From GCA-2733415 sp965178655 (GTDB taxonomy: Bacteria > Bacteroidota > Bacteroidia > Flavobacteriales > Flavobacteriaceae), in assembly GCA_965178655.1 (NCBI GenBank), contig OZ238266.1, positions 558,001 to 622,000 of the forward strand: a DNA stretch of 64,000 nt, given 5' to 3'. Position numbers and translations under genes: made by a program. Below, piece after piece: positions 34,411 through 43,365 of this stretch. The first letter of the stretch is position 1, and every line of letters starts with the position of its first letter. The notes below the pieces were generated by a model, which saw only the letters and a program-made list of their open reading frames with translations, was not told where the DNA came from and did not search any database.

Positions 34411-34437
34411 GGCTTTCTATATTTTAGAAAGCCTATC
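34407..34437 (-). promoter_or_regulatory. Perfect 12-bp inverted repeat before the helicase gene
   Basis: GATAGGCTTTCT and AGAAAGCCTATC are perfect complements around a 7-base AT loop. It lies between the nqrF terminator and the helicase start and overlaps the -7 box. It may be an operator, a leader RNA hairpin or a second terminator; there is no long T run after it on the minus strand, which disfavours the last. Confidence 0.6.
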
Positions 34438-34450
34438 TATTATTAAAAAC

Positions 34451-34482
34451 AAAAAGCCGACACAACATGTATCGGCTTTTAA
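34451..34482 (-). terminator. Terminator downstream of nqrF
   Basis: AAAAGCCGA and TCGGCTTTT form the stem, followed on the minus strand by a T-rich run. It ends the nqrABCDEF operon, 24 bases past the nqrF stop. Confidence 0.85.
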
Positions 34483-34505
34483 ATTGTATCATAATTTTTA
34501 AAGAA

Positions 34506-35816
34506 CTATCCTCCAAAATCATCAAAACGAATATTATCGTCTGAAAGACCAAAATCTTCTCCCATTTTTTGAACAGCGTTGTTCATTAATGGTGGTCCAC
34601 AGAAATATAATTCTAAATCTTCTGGTGAGTCATGATGATTTAAGTAGTTTTCAATTACACAATTGTGTATAAATCCAACAAAACCATCGCCTTCAGTATC
34701 ATTTACATCTTTTTTAACCGTCCAGTTATCTGCTTCCGTAGGGTCAGATAGGGCTATAAAGAATTTAAAGTTAGGGAAATCTTTCTCTAATGCTCTAAAG
34801 TGTTCTATGTAGAATAATTCTGCTTTTGAACGACCTCCATACCAGTACGTTACAGTTCTACCTGTTTTTAATGTTCTGAATAAGTGGTATAAGTGAGAAC
34901 GCATTGGCGCCATTCCGGCTCCACCACCTACATATAGCATTTCTGCTTCAGATTCATTAATAAAGAATTCTCCGTAAGGACCAGATATAGTACACTTATC
35001 ACCTTTCTTTAAATTAAAGATATAAGATGATGCTACTCCTGGGTTAACATCCATCCATCCGCCTTTCGCTCTATCAAAAGGAGGTGTAGCAATACGTACA
35101 TTTAACATGATTTCTCTTCCTTCTGCAGGGTAAGAAGCCATTGAGTATGCTCTTTCTACAGTATCTGAGTTTTTCATTACTAAAGGCCATAACTTAAACT
35201 TATCCCATTCAGCCTTAAACTTATCTGGAGTATCGTGTTCTTCAGGGTGTGCAGTAATATCCATATCAGAAAATTTTACTTCACATTGTGGTATTTCAAT
35301 TTGAATATACCCTCCTGCTTTATACCCCATATCTTCAGGTATTTCAACAACAAATTCCTTAATAAATGTAGCTACGTTGTAGTTACGTACAACTGTTGCT
35401 TCCCATTTTTTAATCCCGAATACCTCTTCTGGAATAGAGATGTTCATGTCTTGTTTAACTTTTACCTGACATGACAAACGTGCACCCTCTTTTAACTCCT
35501 TACGAGTAAAGTGAGGCACCTCTGTAGGTAATGCTTCTCCACCACCTTCATGAACGTGACACTCGCACTGTATACAAGTACCTCCTCCACCACATGCTGA
35601 TGGTAAAAATATTTTTTCGCCACCTAAAGTAGATAGTAATGATGATCCTGAAGATACTTCTATTTCACGTTCACCATTAATAGTTATTTTTACATTACCT
35701 GATGGCAGTAACTTATCTTTTGCAAAGATTAATATTCCAACCAATCCTAAAACTAATAAAAGTAAGGCGATTACTGTAATAAGAATTGCGCCTCCTGTTG
35801 ATGCTAAATATATCAT
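34506..35816 (-). CDS. nqrF: Na+-NQR subunit F (NADH dehydrogenase)
   Basis: The NADH-oxidising subunit: one N-terminal membrane helix (about 8-28), a plant-type 2Fe-2S domain with the cysteines in ACGGGGTCIQCECH and a later LSCQV, then FAD- (RAYSMASYP) and NADH-binding (YVGGGAGMAPMRSHL, LYFCGPPLMN) modules of the ferredoxin reductase type. 436 residues. It is the last gene of the nqr operon, 4 bases after nqrE, and is followed by a terminator. Confidence 0.97.
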   Translation of the reverse strand: MIYLASTGGAILITVIALLLLVLGLVGILIFAKDKLLPSGNVKITINGEREIEVSSGSSLLSTLGGEKIFLPSACGGGGTCIQCECHVHEGGGEALPTEVPHFTRKELKEGARLSCQVKVKQDMNISIPEEVFGIKKWEATVVRNYNVATFIKEFVVEIPEDMGYKAGGYIQIEIPQCEVKFSDMDITAHPEEHDTPDKFKAEWDKFKLWPLVMKNSDTVERAYSMASYPAEGREIMLNVRIATPPFDRAKGGWMDVNPGVASSYIFNLKKGDKCTISGPYGEFFINESEAEMLYVGGGAGMAPMRSHLYHLFRTLKTGRTVTYWYGGRSKAELFYIEHFRALEKDFPNFKFFIALSDPTEADNWTVKKDVNDTEGDGFVGFIHNCVIENYLNHHDSPEDLELYFCGPPLMNNAVQKMGEDFGLSDDNIRFDDFGG

Positions 35817-35820
35817 TTTA

Positions 35821-36525
35821 TTATTGTGCTTTTAAGGTTTTGTTTTCAACTACTGCTGCTGTTTTTGTAACTGGAGCTTCAGTTGTTTCTTTTTTCGCTT
35901 TACCACTATCTCCAGTTAGCATTCCTCCAAAACTATTAAATCCAATAGCCATTAGTCCGGTAATGATAAAAGTAATTCCTAGTCCTCTTAGCGGCGCAGG
36001 AACATTTGAGTAACGTATTTTTTCACGAATAGCTGCAATTGCTAAAATTGCCAAGAACCATCCAATTCCCGATCCAATTCCGTACACTGCTGCATGCGTT
36101 ATTGTTGGTAACTCTTTTTGCTGCATAAAAAGTGACCCTCCTAAAATGGCACAGTTTACAGCAATTAATGGTAAAAAGATTCCTAATGAGTTATATAGTG
36201 ATGGAGAAAACTTCTCTACTATAATCTCTACTAATTGTACCATTGTTGCAATAGTTGCAATAAATAAGATAAAGGTTAAGAAACTTAAATCATAAGTTGC
36301 ATACTCTTCTCCTAACCACGCTAAAGCGCCGTCTTTTAACAAGAACTGATCTAATAACCAGTTTAAAGGCATTGTAATTGCTAATACAAAAATTACTGCT
36401 GCTCCTAGTCCTACTGCAGTAGATACTTTTTTAGATACCGCTAAGTATGAACACATTCCTAAGAAATATGTAAATACCATGTTTTGGGTAAATATCGATT
36501 TTAAAAATAATTCTAAATAATCCAT
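35821..36525 (-). CDS. nqrE: Na+-NQR subunit E
   Basis: Integral membrane subunit, about six helices. Signatures: ELFLKSIFTQNMVFTYFLGMCSYLAVSKK, NCAILGGSLFMQQKE, YGIGSGIGWFLAILAIAAIREK, with Cys residues facing a shared iron site with NqrD. At 234 residues it is ~35 longer than the V. cholerae protein because of a hydrophilic Lys/Thr/Ala-rich tail (after about residue 200; KKETTEAPVTKTAAVVENK). It is 29 bases after nqrD. Confidence 0.96.
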   Translation of the reverse strand: MDYLELFLKSIFTQNMVFTYFLGMCSYLAVSKKVSTAVGLGAAVIFVLAITMPLNWLLDQFLLKDGALAWLGEEYATYDLSFLTFILFIATIATMVQLVEIIVEKFSPSLYNSLGIFLPLIAVNCAILGGSLFMQQKELPTITHAAVYGIGSGIGWFLAILAIAAIREKIRYSNVPAPLRGLGITFIITGLMAIGFNSFGGMLTGDSGKAKKETTEAPVTKTAAVVENKTLKAQ

Positions 36526-36554
36526 TTTCTAGTATATTTTAGTCGTTTAAGTGC

Positions 36555-37202
36555 TTAATTATCTTCTACTAAAGCGGTGTTTCTACTACGTTGCACCCAA
36601 ATAATAACTCCTACAACTATTAGTGCCATTGGCGCTAATACCATAAATCCGTTATTTTCATATCCGTATGCATACAATCCTGTTTTTTCAATTGGATTTC
36701 CTAATACTTCGTATCCTAATAAGGTACCTGCACCTAGTAGTTCTCTAAAAAACGCAACAAGTATTAATAAACCTCCATACCCTGCAGAGTTACCTATGGC
36801 ATCTAAGAATGACGGCCATGGTTTGTTTGCTAAAGCAAAGGCTTCAAAACGCCCCATAATAATACAGTTTGTAATAATTAACCCAATAAATACCGATAAG
36901 GTTTTACTTAGTTCGTATGCAAATGCTTTTAGTACTTGGTCTACTACAATTACTAATGTTGCAATAACAATTAACTGTACAATAATTCTAATTTTTGAAG
37001 GGATAATGTTTCTCATTAAAGAGATAACAACGTTTCCTATTCCTAGTACAAACAGTACAGATACTGCCATAATAATAGATGGCTTTAACTGTGCTGTAAT
37101 AGCTAGTGCTGAACAGATTCCTAATACTTGAATAGTAATAGGATTGTTATCTGCTAGTGGATCAAGAATTAATCCTTTTTCTTTTTTTGATAATAATGCC
37201 AT
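36555..37202 (-). CDS. nqrD: Na+-NQR subunit D
   Basis: Integral membrane subunit of 215 residues with about six helices, homologous to NqrE. Signatures: DPLADNNPITIQVLGICSALAITAQ and TNCIIMGRFEAFALANKPWPSFLDAIGNSAGYG. The Cys in GICSAL and TNCIIMG match the conserved membrane cysteines at the NqrD/E iron site. It begins 2 bases after nqrC. Confidence 0.96.
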   Translation of the reverse strand: MALLSKKEKGLILDPLADNNPITIQVLGICSALAITAQLKPSIIMAVSVLFVLGIGNVVISLMRNIIPSKIRIIVQLIVIATLVIVVDQVLKAFAYELSKTLSVFIGLIITNCIIMGRFEAFALANKPWPSFLDAIGNSAGYGGLLILVAFFRELLGAGTLLGYEVLGNPIEKTGLYAYGYENNGFMVLAPMALIVVGVIIWVQRSRNTALVEDN

Positions 37203-37204
37203 GA

Positions 37205-37963
37205 TTACTTTGTGTTTTTTAAAGTTTCAAAATAAGGTAAGTAAAGTGCTAAACCGTTTTTAATCATTACAGCAACACCATCTCCCGTAATTGTAGCTCC
37301 TGCAATAGCATCTACTGCATTATCTGTTTTACGCAGGTTTTTAGGATCTCCATTTCCTTTTTTAATAGCAATTCCTTGAAAGTTACCTGCTGCATCAAAT
37401 ATGTGTTCTCCAATAAAGTCATCTCTAAAGTACGCTTCTTTAATGTTTGCTCCTAAACCAGGTGTTTCTCCTTTATGATCAAAATACGCCCCTTGCACCA
37501 CTAAGTTTTCATCTAAAGCTATGTATGCCCAAACAGCATCCCAAAGTCCGTTACCTCTCATTGGTATAATATAACGCTTAGAGCCATTTACAGTACCTAC
37601 AAACAATGGTAGTTGTTGTTGATATGCTGCGTTTGCCTTAACTTTATCTTGTTCTTTTTTCACCTCAATAGCAAATGCCTTAGCGGTTTTTTCTGCAGTA
37701 TTACCTGTTATAACATATTGCTCTTCACCAATATATTTTTCAAACAAATCTTTTGCTTCTGTAGCAGGTGTGAATGCATTTTTATCATTAGCATCAGTAA
37801 CTCCCATTGCAAATAGGATATTCTGCATTTTTTCAACTTTTTTATTTGCTTGTATACTAGGTCGTAATACAGATGATAATCCTGCTAATACAGTACCTAC
37901 TATAATTACCATTACAACTGAAAACACAATTGTGTATGAATTTTTACTTGTATCTATTGCCAT
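37205..37963 (-). CDS. nqrC: Na+-NQR subunit C
   Basis: A 252-residue subunit with one N-terminal membrane helix (about 10-30) and a periplasmic FMN-binding domain. The flavinylation site is the Thr in DAIAGATITGDGV, near residue 227; the motif reads AGAT where SGAT is common, which keeps the acceptor Thr. GETPGLGANI and YIIPMRGNGLWDAVWAYIAL are typical. ApbE, encoded in the same region, would attach FMN. It lies 3 bases after nqrB. Confidence 0.96.
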   Translation of the reverse strand: MAIDTSKNSYTIVFSVVMVIIVGTVLAGLSSVLRPSIQANKKVEKMQNILFAMGVTDANDKNAFTPATEAKDLFEKYIGEEQYVITGNTAEKTAKAFAIEVKKEQDKVKANAAYQQQLPLFVGTVNGSKRYIIPMRGNGLWDAVWAYIALDENLVVQGAYFDHKGETPGLGANIKEAYFRDDFIGEHIFDAAGNFQGIAIKKGNGDPKNLRKTDNAVDAIAGATITGDGVAVMIKNGLALYLPYFETLKNTK

Positions 37964-37966
37964 TGC

Positions 37967-39166
37967 TTATGCTGTTTTAACGTTTGCACGCTTTAAACGT
38001 TTTTTTACATTTCCTTGAACCACATAATGGTCAATGGTTGGTGCAAAAACATTCATTAATAATATTGCTAACATTACACCTTCTGGGAAGGCTGGATTAA
38101 ACACACGAATCATTACCGATAAGAAACCAATTAAGAATCCGTAAATCCATTTTCCTTTATTTGTTTGTGCTGCAGATACTGGATCTGTAGCCATAAACAC
38201 AATACCAAATGCCAATCCACCAACTAATAAGTGTTGCCAGTATGGTAAATTCATTAGAGCGAAGAACTTTGTACCTTCCATTGATGGTGCTACTTGGTTA
38301 AAAATAACGCCCATAATTAATGCCCCTGCAACTGCAGATAACATTATTCTCCAAGAACCAATTTTAGTGAATATTAAAAACAATCCTGCTAACAAAATAA
38401 GTACTGTAGATGTTTCTCCTATAGAACCTGGTATAAAACCAATAAACTGATCTGCTATGGAGTAACTTACTTCTTTAGCCTGTGCTAGGCTTCCTAAAAT
38501 TGTTTCTCCAGAAATAGCATCTGGTGTACCGTCTGCTGCAACAGCGCCTTCTACCCATACTTTATCTCCTGACATCCATGTTGGATATGCGAAGAATAAA
38601 AATGCTCTTACAGTTAAGGCTGGGTTAAGAATATTCATTCCTGTTCCTCCAAATACTTCTTTACCAATAACAACTCCAAATACAACTGCTACTCCTAACA
38701 TCCATAACGGGATATCTACTGGTACAATTAACGGAATTAACATTCCTGAAACAAGGTAACCTTCTTCTACTTCATGCCCTTTAATGATGGCAAAGATGAA
38801 TTCTACTCCAAGTCCTACTATATAAGATACTGCAACTAAAGGTAATACTTTAGTGGCTCCTAACAATAAGTTATCTAAACTCCAGAATTCTGGGCTAAAG
38901 AACCCCATTGTAGCGGCTTGAATTTCTCCAGTAGCTAAATAGTGTTGGTATCCTGCATTAAACATACCAAAAATTAAACATGGTACTAAAGCCATGATAA
39001 CTGTATTCATTGTACGTTTTAAATCATCAGCAGCACGAACGTGACCTCCTGAATGTGTAGTTTCGTTTGGTAAGTATAAAAACGTATGCAATGCATTAAA
39101 CGCAGGCGCCATTTTGGTTCCTTTATACTTTTCTTTTAAATTATGTAAATTACTTTTTAATCCCAT
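37967..39166 (-). CDS. nqrB: Na+-NQR subunit B
   Basis: The 399-residue membrane subunit that carries covalent FMN, riboflavin and the quinone site. About ten hydrophobic segments are seen. The likely FMN-binding Thr is in DAISGETILGSLA (about residue 219), the position of the SGxT flavinylation motif. KGKWIYGFLIGFLSVMIRVFNPAFPEGVMLAILLMN is the strongly conserved C-terminal region. A hydrophilic N-terminus (1-50) precedes the first helix. It is 4 bases after nqrA. Confidence 0.96.
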   Translation of the reverse strand: MGLKSNLHNLKEKYKGTKMAPAFNALHTFLYLPNETTHSGGHVRAADDLKRTMNTVIMALVPCLIFGMFNAGYQHYLATGEIQAATMGFFSPEFWSLDNLLLGATKVLPLVAVSYIVGLGVEFIFAIIKGHEVEEGYLVSGMLIPLIVPVDIPLWMLGVAVVFGVVIGKEVFGGTGMNILNPALTVRAFLFFAYPTWMSGDKVWVEGAVAADGTPDAISGETILGSLAQAKEVSYSIADQFIGFIPGSIGETSTVLILLAGLFLIFTKIGSWRIMLSAVAGALIMGVIFNQVAPSMEGTKFFALMNLPYWQHLLVGGLAFGIVFMATDPVSAAQTNKGKWIYGFLIGFLSVMIRVFNPAFPEGVMLAILLMNVFAPTIDHYVVQGNVKKRLKRANVKTA

Positions 39167-39170
39167 GGTG

Positions 39171-40523
39171 CTATCCTATTTCTTTTAACATTAAGTCTAA
39201 CCCTTCTCTTATAATTTCTTGATGTGGTTGCTTAGATACACAAACAAATTCTGTTAATGCAAAATCTTCTGGTGCAACTTCATACATTCCTAATGCTTCC
39301 ATAGCATCTAAATCTTTTACCATACAAGCTTTTAATATTTGCATTGGGTAAATATCTAATGGAAAAACTTCTTCGTAAGACCCTGTGACAACAAATGCTC
39401 TATGCTCTCCGTTGGTATTGGTGTTAAGTGAGAATTTTTTATTAGGCATCATCCAAGAGAATGTTAATGCTCTTGAGGTTGATATTTTATCAAACACAGG
39501 TTTGTTCCACCCCATGAATTCATAATCGTTACCTTCTGGTATCACTGTAATAGTGTTGTTATAGTGTCCTATAAACCCGTCCGGATTTACTTTTGTTCCT
39601 GCTAACACATTACCGTTTATAACACGAATATTATCACTATTCACACCACAAGAATATACTATTGATGCTACTTCGGCACCTATTTTAGCAGTATAATACT
39701 GAGGTGTTTTAACTTCAGATCCTACCAATGCAAAAGTACGTTCTGCATTATATTTTCCTGTTAGCAATAACTCTCCTATAATAACCAAGTCTTGTGGGGT
39801 AACAGTCCAAACAACTTCTCCTTTATTAATAGGATTAATTTTGTTTATTTGTGTACCTACATTACCTGAAGGATGTGGTCCTGAAACCTTATGCAAGGTA
39901 ACACCTGTTAAGCCTTCTAATGGTGATTTTGAGTTTTTACCTACAGATACATTTACATTTCCTGAGGTTAATTTTCCTAAAGCAATAATAGCAGCCTGTA
40001 AAGCATCTTCTTTACCTGCTAACACATAATCATAATCTGCAGCTAATGGCGCACTTGCATATCCTGAAATAAATATTGCCTTTGGCGTTACTTCTGGGTT
40101 TGCAATAACATCATACGGACGTTGTTTTATGAACGACCAACCACCTGTTGCTAATAATTGATTTTTAATTGCCGTAGCATCTGCAGCTTTTACATCTAAC
40201 GCAGCATTAGTTGCGTATTGTTGTGTTTGATCTGCATTAATTTTTACGGTTAAAATTCGCCTTCTTTCTCCACGAATAATTTCTGAAATTTCACCACTTA
40301 CTGGCGAAACAAATTGCATAGCTTCGTTAGACTTGTTGTAAAATACTGCTTCACCAGCAAGTACTTTATCGCCAACTTTTTTAAGCATTTTAGGAATAAT
40401 CCCATGGAAATCGGAAAGTTGAATTGCGTAAACATTACTAGGTATTGCTTGAACCGTTTGCTTTTCGGCAGCGCCTTTTAACGTAATGTTTAAGCCTTTT
40501 CTTATACGAATGTCTTTGGACAT
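39171..40523 (-). CDS. nqrA: Na+-NQR subunit A
   Basis: The cytoplasmic, membrane-associated subunit of 450 residues and first gene of nqrABCDEF. Signatures: KGLNITLKGAAEKQ, KVGDKVLAGEAVFYNKSN, FVSPVSGEISEIIRGERRRI, GPHPSGNVGTQINKINPINKGEVVWTV, and VFPLDIYPMQILKACMVKDLDAMEALGMYEVAPEDFALTEFVCVSK. NQR couples NADH oxidation and quinone reduction to Na+ export and suits a marine life style. Confidence 0.97.
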   Translation of the reverse strand: MSKDIRIRKGLNITLKGAAEKQTVQAIPSNVYAIQLSDFHGIIPKMLKKVGDKVLAGEAVFYNKSNEAMQFVSPVSGEISEIIRGERRRILTVKINADQTQQYATNAALDVKAADATAIKNQLLATGGWSFIKQRPYDVIANPEVTPKAIFISGYASAPLAADYDYVLAGKEDALQAAIIALGKLTSGNVNVSVGKNSKSPLEGLTGVTLHKVSGPHPSGNVGTQINKINPINKGEVVWTVTPQDLVIIGELLLTGKYNAERTFALVGSEVKTPQYYTAKIGAEVASIVYSCGVNSDNIRVINGNVLAGTKVNPDGFIGHYNNTITVIPEGNDYEFMGWNKPVFDKISTSRALTFSWMMPNKKFSLNTNTNGEHRAFVVTGSYEEVFPLDIYPMQILKACMVKDLDAMEALGMYEVAPEDFALTEFVCVSKQPHQEIIREGLDLMLKEIG

Positions 40524-40553
40524 AATTGAGTAGATTTTCTAAAAAATTTCGCA

Positions 40554-40561
40554 CAAATTTA
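40554..40561 (-). promoter_or_regulatory. Putative -7 promoter element of the nqr operon
   Basis: On the minus strand TAAATTTG matches TAnnTTTG exactly, 30 bases before the nqrA start. No TTG is found at the usual -33 distance. Confidence 0.55.
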
Positions 40562-40643
40562 CAATTTAATACACTAGTGTTGAAATTGTATTACGCCAAT
40601 TTTACTTATTTATACCGTTTCTAAATAATTATTTAGGTAAGCG

Positions 40644-40674
40644 TTGCTTCTGTTTTAAAATTTAACTACATTTA
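40644..40674 (+). promoter_or_regulatory. Putative promoter of the T9SS plug gene
   Basis: TTG at 40644-40646 and TACATTTA at 40667-40674 are 20 bases apart, close to the Bacteroidota -33/-7 pattern. The ATG follows at 40696. Confidence 0.5.
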
Positions 40675-40695
40675 CCAAAAAACAATCTCCCATAT

Positions 40696-41937
40696 ATGCG
40701 AACAATATTAATCATAACACTATCTCTTCAATGGATATTAAGTATTGCTCAAACACAACAAGAAACTTTACCGCCTACTCACATAAAAAGCATTACACTA
40801 CAAGAACTCTATTCTGAATCTACTAAACCAATTGTAGCGCTTAACAAAACCATAGCATTGTCTTTTGATGATCTTAACGGAGATGAAGCAGATTACTATT
40901 ATACCGTAACCCACTGCAATTTTGACTGGACAGCTTCAGACCTTCAAAAAACCGACTACTTAAAAGGAATGGATGAGCAGTATTTACAAACATACACCAA
41001 CTCCTTTAACACACTACAGATATACTCACACTATAAACTTCAAATCCCCAATAGTAATGTTCGGATTACCAAAACAGGAAACTATTTAATTTCTATTTAC
41101 AATGACAATGACGACTTGGTGTTTTCAAAAAAATGCATCGTCTATCAACAAAAATCAAACATATCTACGCAAATAAAACGACCTAGAGATTTGGCGTTTA
41201 GCAAGGAAAAACAAATTGTCCAGTTTAGCGTTACACCTCAAAGCGGATATTTTACCAACCCTAAACAAACTGTACAGACAGTTGTTTTTAAAAACAATAC
41301 ACTTAACGAGTCTATTACAACTCTAAAACCCCAATACACTATTGGCAATAAACTAATTTATAAGTACGACCAAGAAGCTGCATTTTGGGCAGGAAATGAA
41401 TATCTCTATTTTGACAATAAAAACATTAGAGGCGGTAGCATTACTATTCAACGTTTTAAACTAGATAGTCTTTACCATAATTACCTATACACAAACCTCT
41501 CCAGAAGAAACACCCCATACACCTACAATCCTGATGCCAACGGAAAACATGTTGTACGTAACCTACATTCTAGCAACCATAATATAGAAGCGGACTATGT
41601 TCTTGTACATTTTTCTTTAGAGAATTACGCCAATTTAAAAGACCGAAAAGTATATGTTGTTGGCGATTTTAATAACCATGCATGCAATAGTGATTCAGAA
41701 CTTACATATAACCCAGACAATGGTGTTTTTGAAAACACTTCTTTAATAAAACAAGGTTTTGTAAATTATCAATTTATAACACACACCAACAACACAATAG
41801 ACTATTCCTTTATTGACGGAAATTATCATCAAACCGAAAATGATTTCACCATAGTTGTATACTACAGGGCACTAGACACTAGGTATGACAGTGTTATTGG
41901 CATAGGACAAGGCAACTCCATTAACATTAGTAATTAA
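40696..41937 (+). CDS. Type IX secretion system plug protein (DUF5103)
   Basis: A 413-residue periplasmic protein with a signal peptide (MRTILIITLSLQWILSIAQ). It matches the DUF5103 / T9SS plug family: the first domain shows IKSITLQELYSESTKPIVALNKTIALSFDDLNGDEADYYYTVTHCNFDWTASDLQKTDYLKG, and a later region (VYVVGDFNNHACNSDSELTYNPDNGVFENTSLIKQGFVNYQFI) resembles a carbohydrate-binding-like beta domain. In the F. johnsoniae translocon a protein of this family closes the periplasmic side of the SprA channel. The window's T9SS cargo proteins are potential clients. apaG is 40 bases downstream with a possible own -7 box (TATCTTTA at 41949). Confidence 0.88.
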   Translation: MRTILIITLSLQWILSIAQTQQETLPPTHIKSITLQELYSESTKPIVALNKTIALSFDDLNGDEADYYYTVTHCNFDWTASDLQKTDYLKGMDEQYLQTYTNSFNTLQIYSHYKLQIPNSNVRITKTGNYLISIYNDNDDLVFSKKCIVYQQKSNISTQIKRPRDLAFSKEKQIVQFSVTPQSGYFTNPKQTVQTVVFKNNTLNESITTLKPQYTIGNKLIYKYDQEAAFWAGNEYLYFDNKNIRGGSITIQRFKLDSLYHNYLYTNLSRRNTPYTYNPDANGKHVVRNLHSSNHNIEADYVLVHFSLENYANLKDRKVYVVGDFNNHACNSDSELTYNPDNGVFENTSLIKQGFVNYQFITHTNNTIDYSFIDGNYHQTENDFTIVVYYRALDTRYDSVIGIGQGNSINISN

Positions 41938-41977
41938 CCATTTTTTTCTATCTTTACAGATATAACCAAAAAAAGTC

Positions 41978-42364
41978 ATGGTAGAACAAATTACACGAGG
42001 CATAAAAGTTGCTGTACAGACTTCATTTGAAGGCACTTTTTACAAAAATTATAGTATTCATTTTGCTTTTGGATACACTGTTACTATCGAAAACCAAAGC
42101 ACCGAAACAATACAGCTACAATCGCGACATTGGGAAATTTTTGATGCCCTAAATCCTACTGAAATAATTGAAGGAGAAGGTGTTATTGGAAAAAAACCCG
42201 TGTTACACCCTGGCGAGAAACACACTTACAACTCTGGCTGCCTTCTTGCCTCTACACACGGGTCAATGAAAGGGTTTTACAATATGATTAGTTTTACGTC
42301 TTCTAAAAAATTTAAAGTAATTATACCGCCCTTTAAACTTAGTACTCCGTTTGCTTTAAACTAA
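41978..42364 (+). CDS. apaG: ApaG domain protein
   Basis: A 128-residue fibronectin-type-III-like beta sandwich. The ApaG signatures FAFGYTVTIENQSTETIQLQSRHWEI, VIGKKPVLHPGEKHTYNSGCLLAS and GSMKGFYNM are all present. ApaG has been linked to Co2+ and Mg2+ efflux in Salmonella, but its biochemical role is unsettled. Its last 26 bases overlap the end of the convergent gene at 42339. Confidence 0.93.
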   Translation: MVEQITRGIKVAVQTSFEGTFYKNYSIHFAFGYTVTIENQSTETIQLQSRHWEIFDALNPTEIIEGEGVIGKKPVLHPGEKHTYNSGCLLASTHGSMKGFYNMISFTSSKKFKVIIPPFKLSTPFALN

Positions 42365-43355
42365 AGTCATACTTATAATACAGTGTATGGGTTTTTCCTA
42401 ATTGCTCTACCACACATAAAAAACAGGTAGATCCGTGCTTAATTGTAAAAATTTTGTTTGCATCAAAATCACCATCACTACTCAATACAGCATCGATATC
42501 AATTGTTCCATAAGATGAAAATCTACGAAATCTTACTTCGTTTTTTGATATATTATTATCTGTAAAAATCTCATGCCAAGCCCCCGAGCCAATACCTGAA
42601 AGCCATTGTGCAGTATCACTTATTGTTTCTGGTTTTTCTAACAACTCTTGCTTTGGGCTATAACCCTGAAGCTTATCAAACAAATACATTTTATTTTGCT
42701 TTAACACCGTAGAGACAAACGGACTTATTTCTCCTAAAGTAGAAACCTCATAAACGCCTGATTTTCCAGAAGCTGCCGTAACATTACCCACTGTACTAGG
42801 TGTTATATATTCTTGTTTCTTTAACCTTTTTAGAATCTGTTTATCCGTAACAGAAGCCAATAAGGTTGTTGTAACAAATCTTGCGCAATTACTAGCGTTT
42901 TCAAGAAAAGCCGCATAACGTATCTGTCCTTGCTTCTGCATTGTATCTATATAATTTCTAGCCAATTTATAATTAACTTTAGAACAAACCGAAGCAATCA
43001 TTTTCCCACTACCATGTGTTAGACTGGGGTTGGTTGCCAGAAACTTTAGAATCTCATCTTGATTAGTTATCACCTCACCCTCTATATTAGCCTTCATCGG
43101 AAGCACTAACTCTCTATCGTGCACACCACCACGAACCCTACCGTTTGGCACAGATGTCACATAGCGCCCAAAATCATAATATTCTAGAACTCCTGTGTCC
43201 TTACTCACAAGAACCAACGCTGCATGTCCTGCACGCAAGTAATTTTTTTTTCCCATTCCAATGTACTTTAGCAAAGGAGAATACCATTCTTCTGGAAGGA
43301 AAACTATCGTTTCAGGATAGGCCAAAACAAACAAAAAACCTGTGTTCTTATTCAT
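42339..43355 (-). CDS. DUF6695-like protein, possible papain-like fold
   Basis: A 338-residue protein without signal peptide. The N-terminal half (LAYPETIVFLPEEWYSPLLKYIGMGKKNYLRAGHAALVLV...EYYDFGRYVTSVPNGRVRG) resembles the DUF6695 family of Bacteroidota. The order of His44 (AGHAALVLV) followed by Cys157 (SNCARF) is that of circularly permuted NlpC/P60 or LRAT-like thiol enzymes, so a transferase, hydrolase or peptidase activity is possible; I have no direct proof. It begins 10 bases after the NRDE gene, probably co-transcribed, and overlaps the 3' end of apaG by 26 bases. Confidence 0.7.
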   Translation of the reverse strand: MNKNTGFLFVLAYPETIVFLPEEWYSPLLKYIGMGKKNYLRAGHAALVLVSKDTGVLEYYDFGRYVTSVPNGRVRGGVHDRELVLPMKANIEGEVITNQDEILKFLATNPSLTHGSGKMIASVCSKVNYKLARNYIDTMQKQGQIRYAAFLENASNCARFVTTTLLASVTDKQILKRLKKQEYITPSTVGNVTAASGKSGVYEVSTLGEISPFVSTVLKQNKMYLFDKLQGYSPKQELLEKPETISDTAQWLSGIGSGAWHEIFTDNNISKNEVRFRRFSSYGTIDIDAVLSSDGDFDANKIFTIKHGSTCFLCVVEQLGKTHTLYYKYDFSLKQTEY

Positions 43356-43365
43356 AAATTTTACA

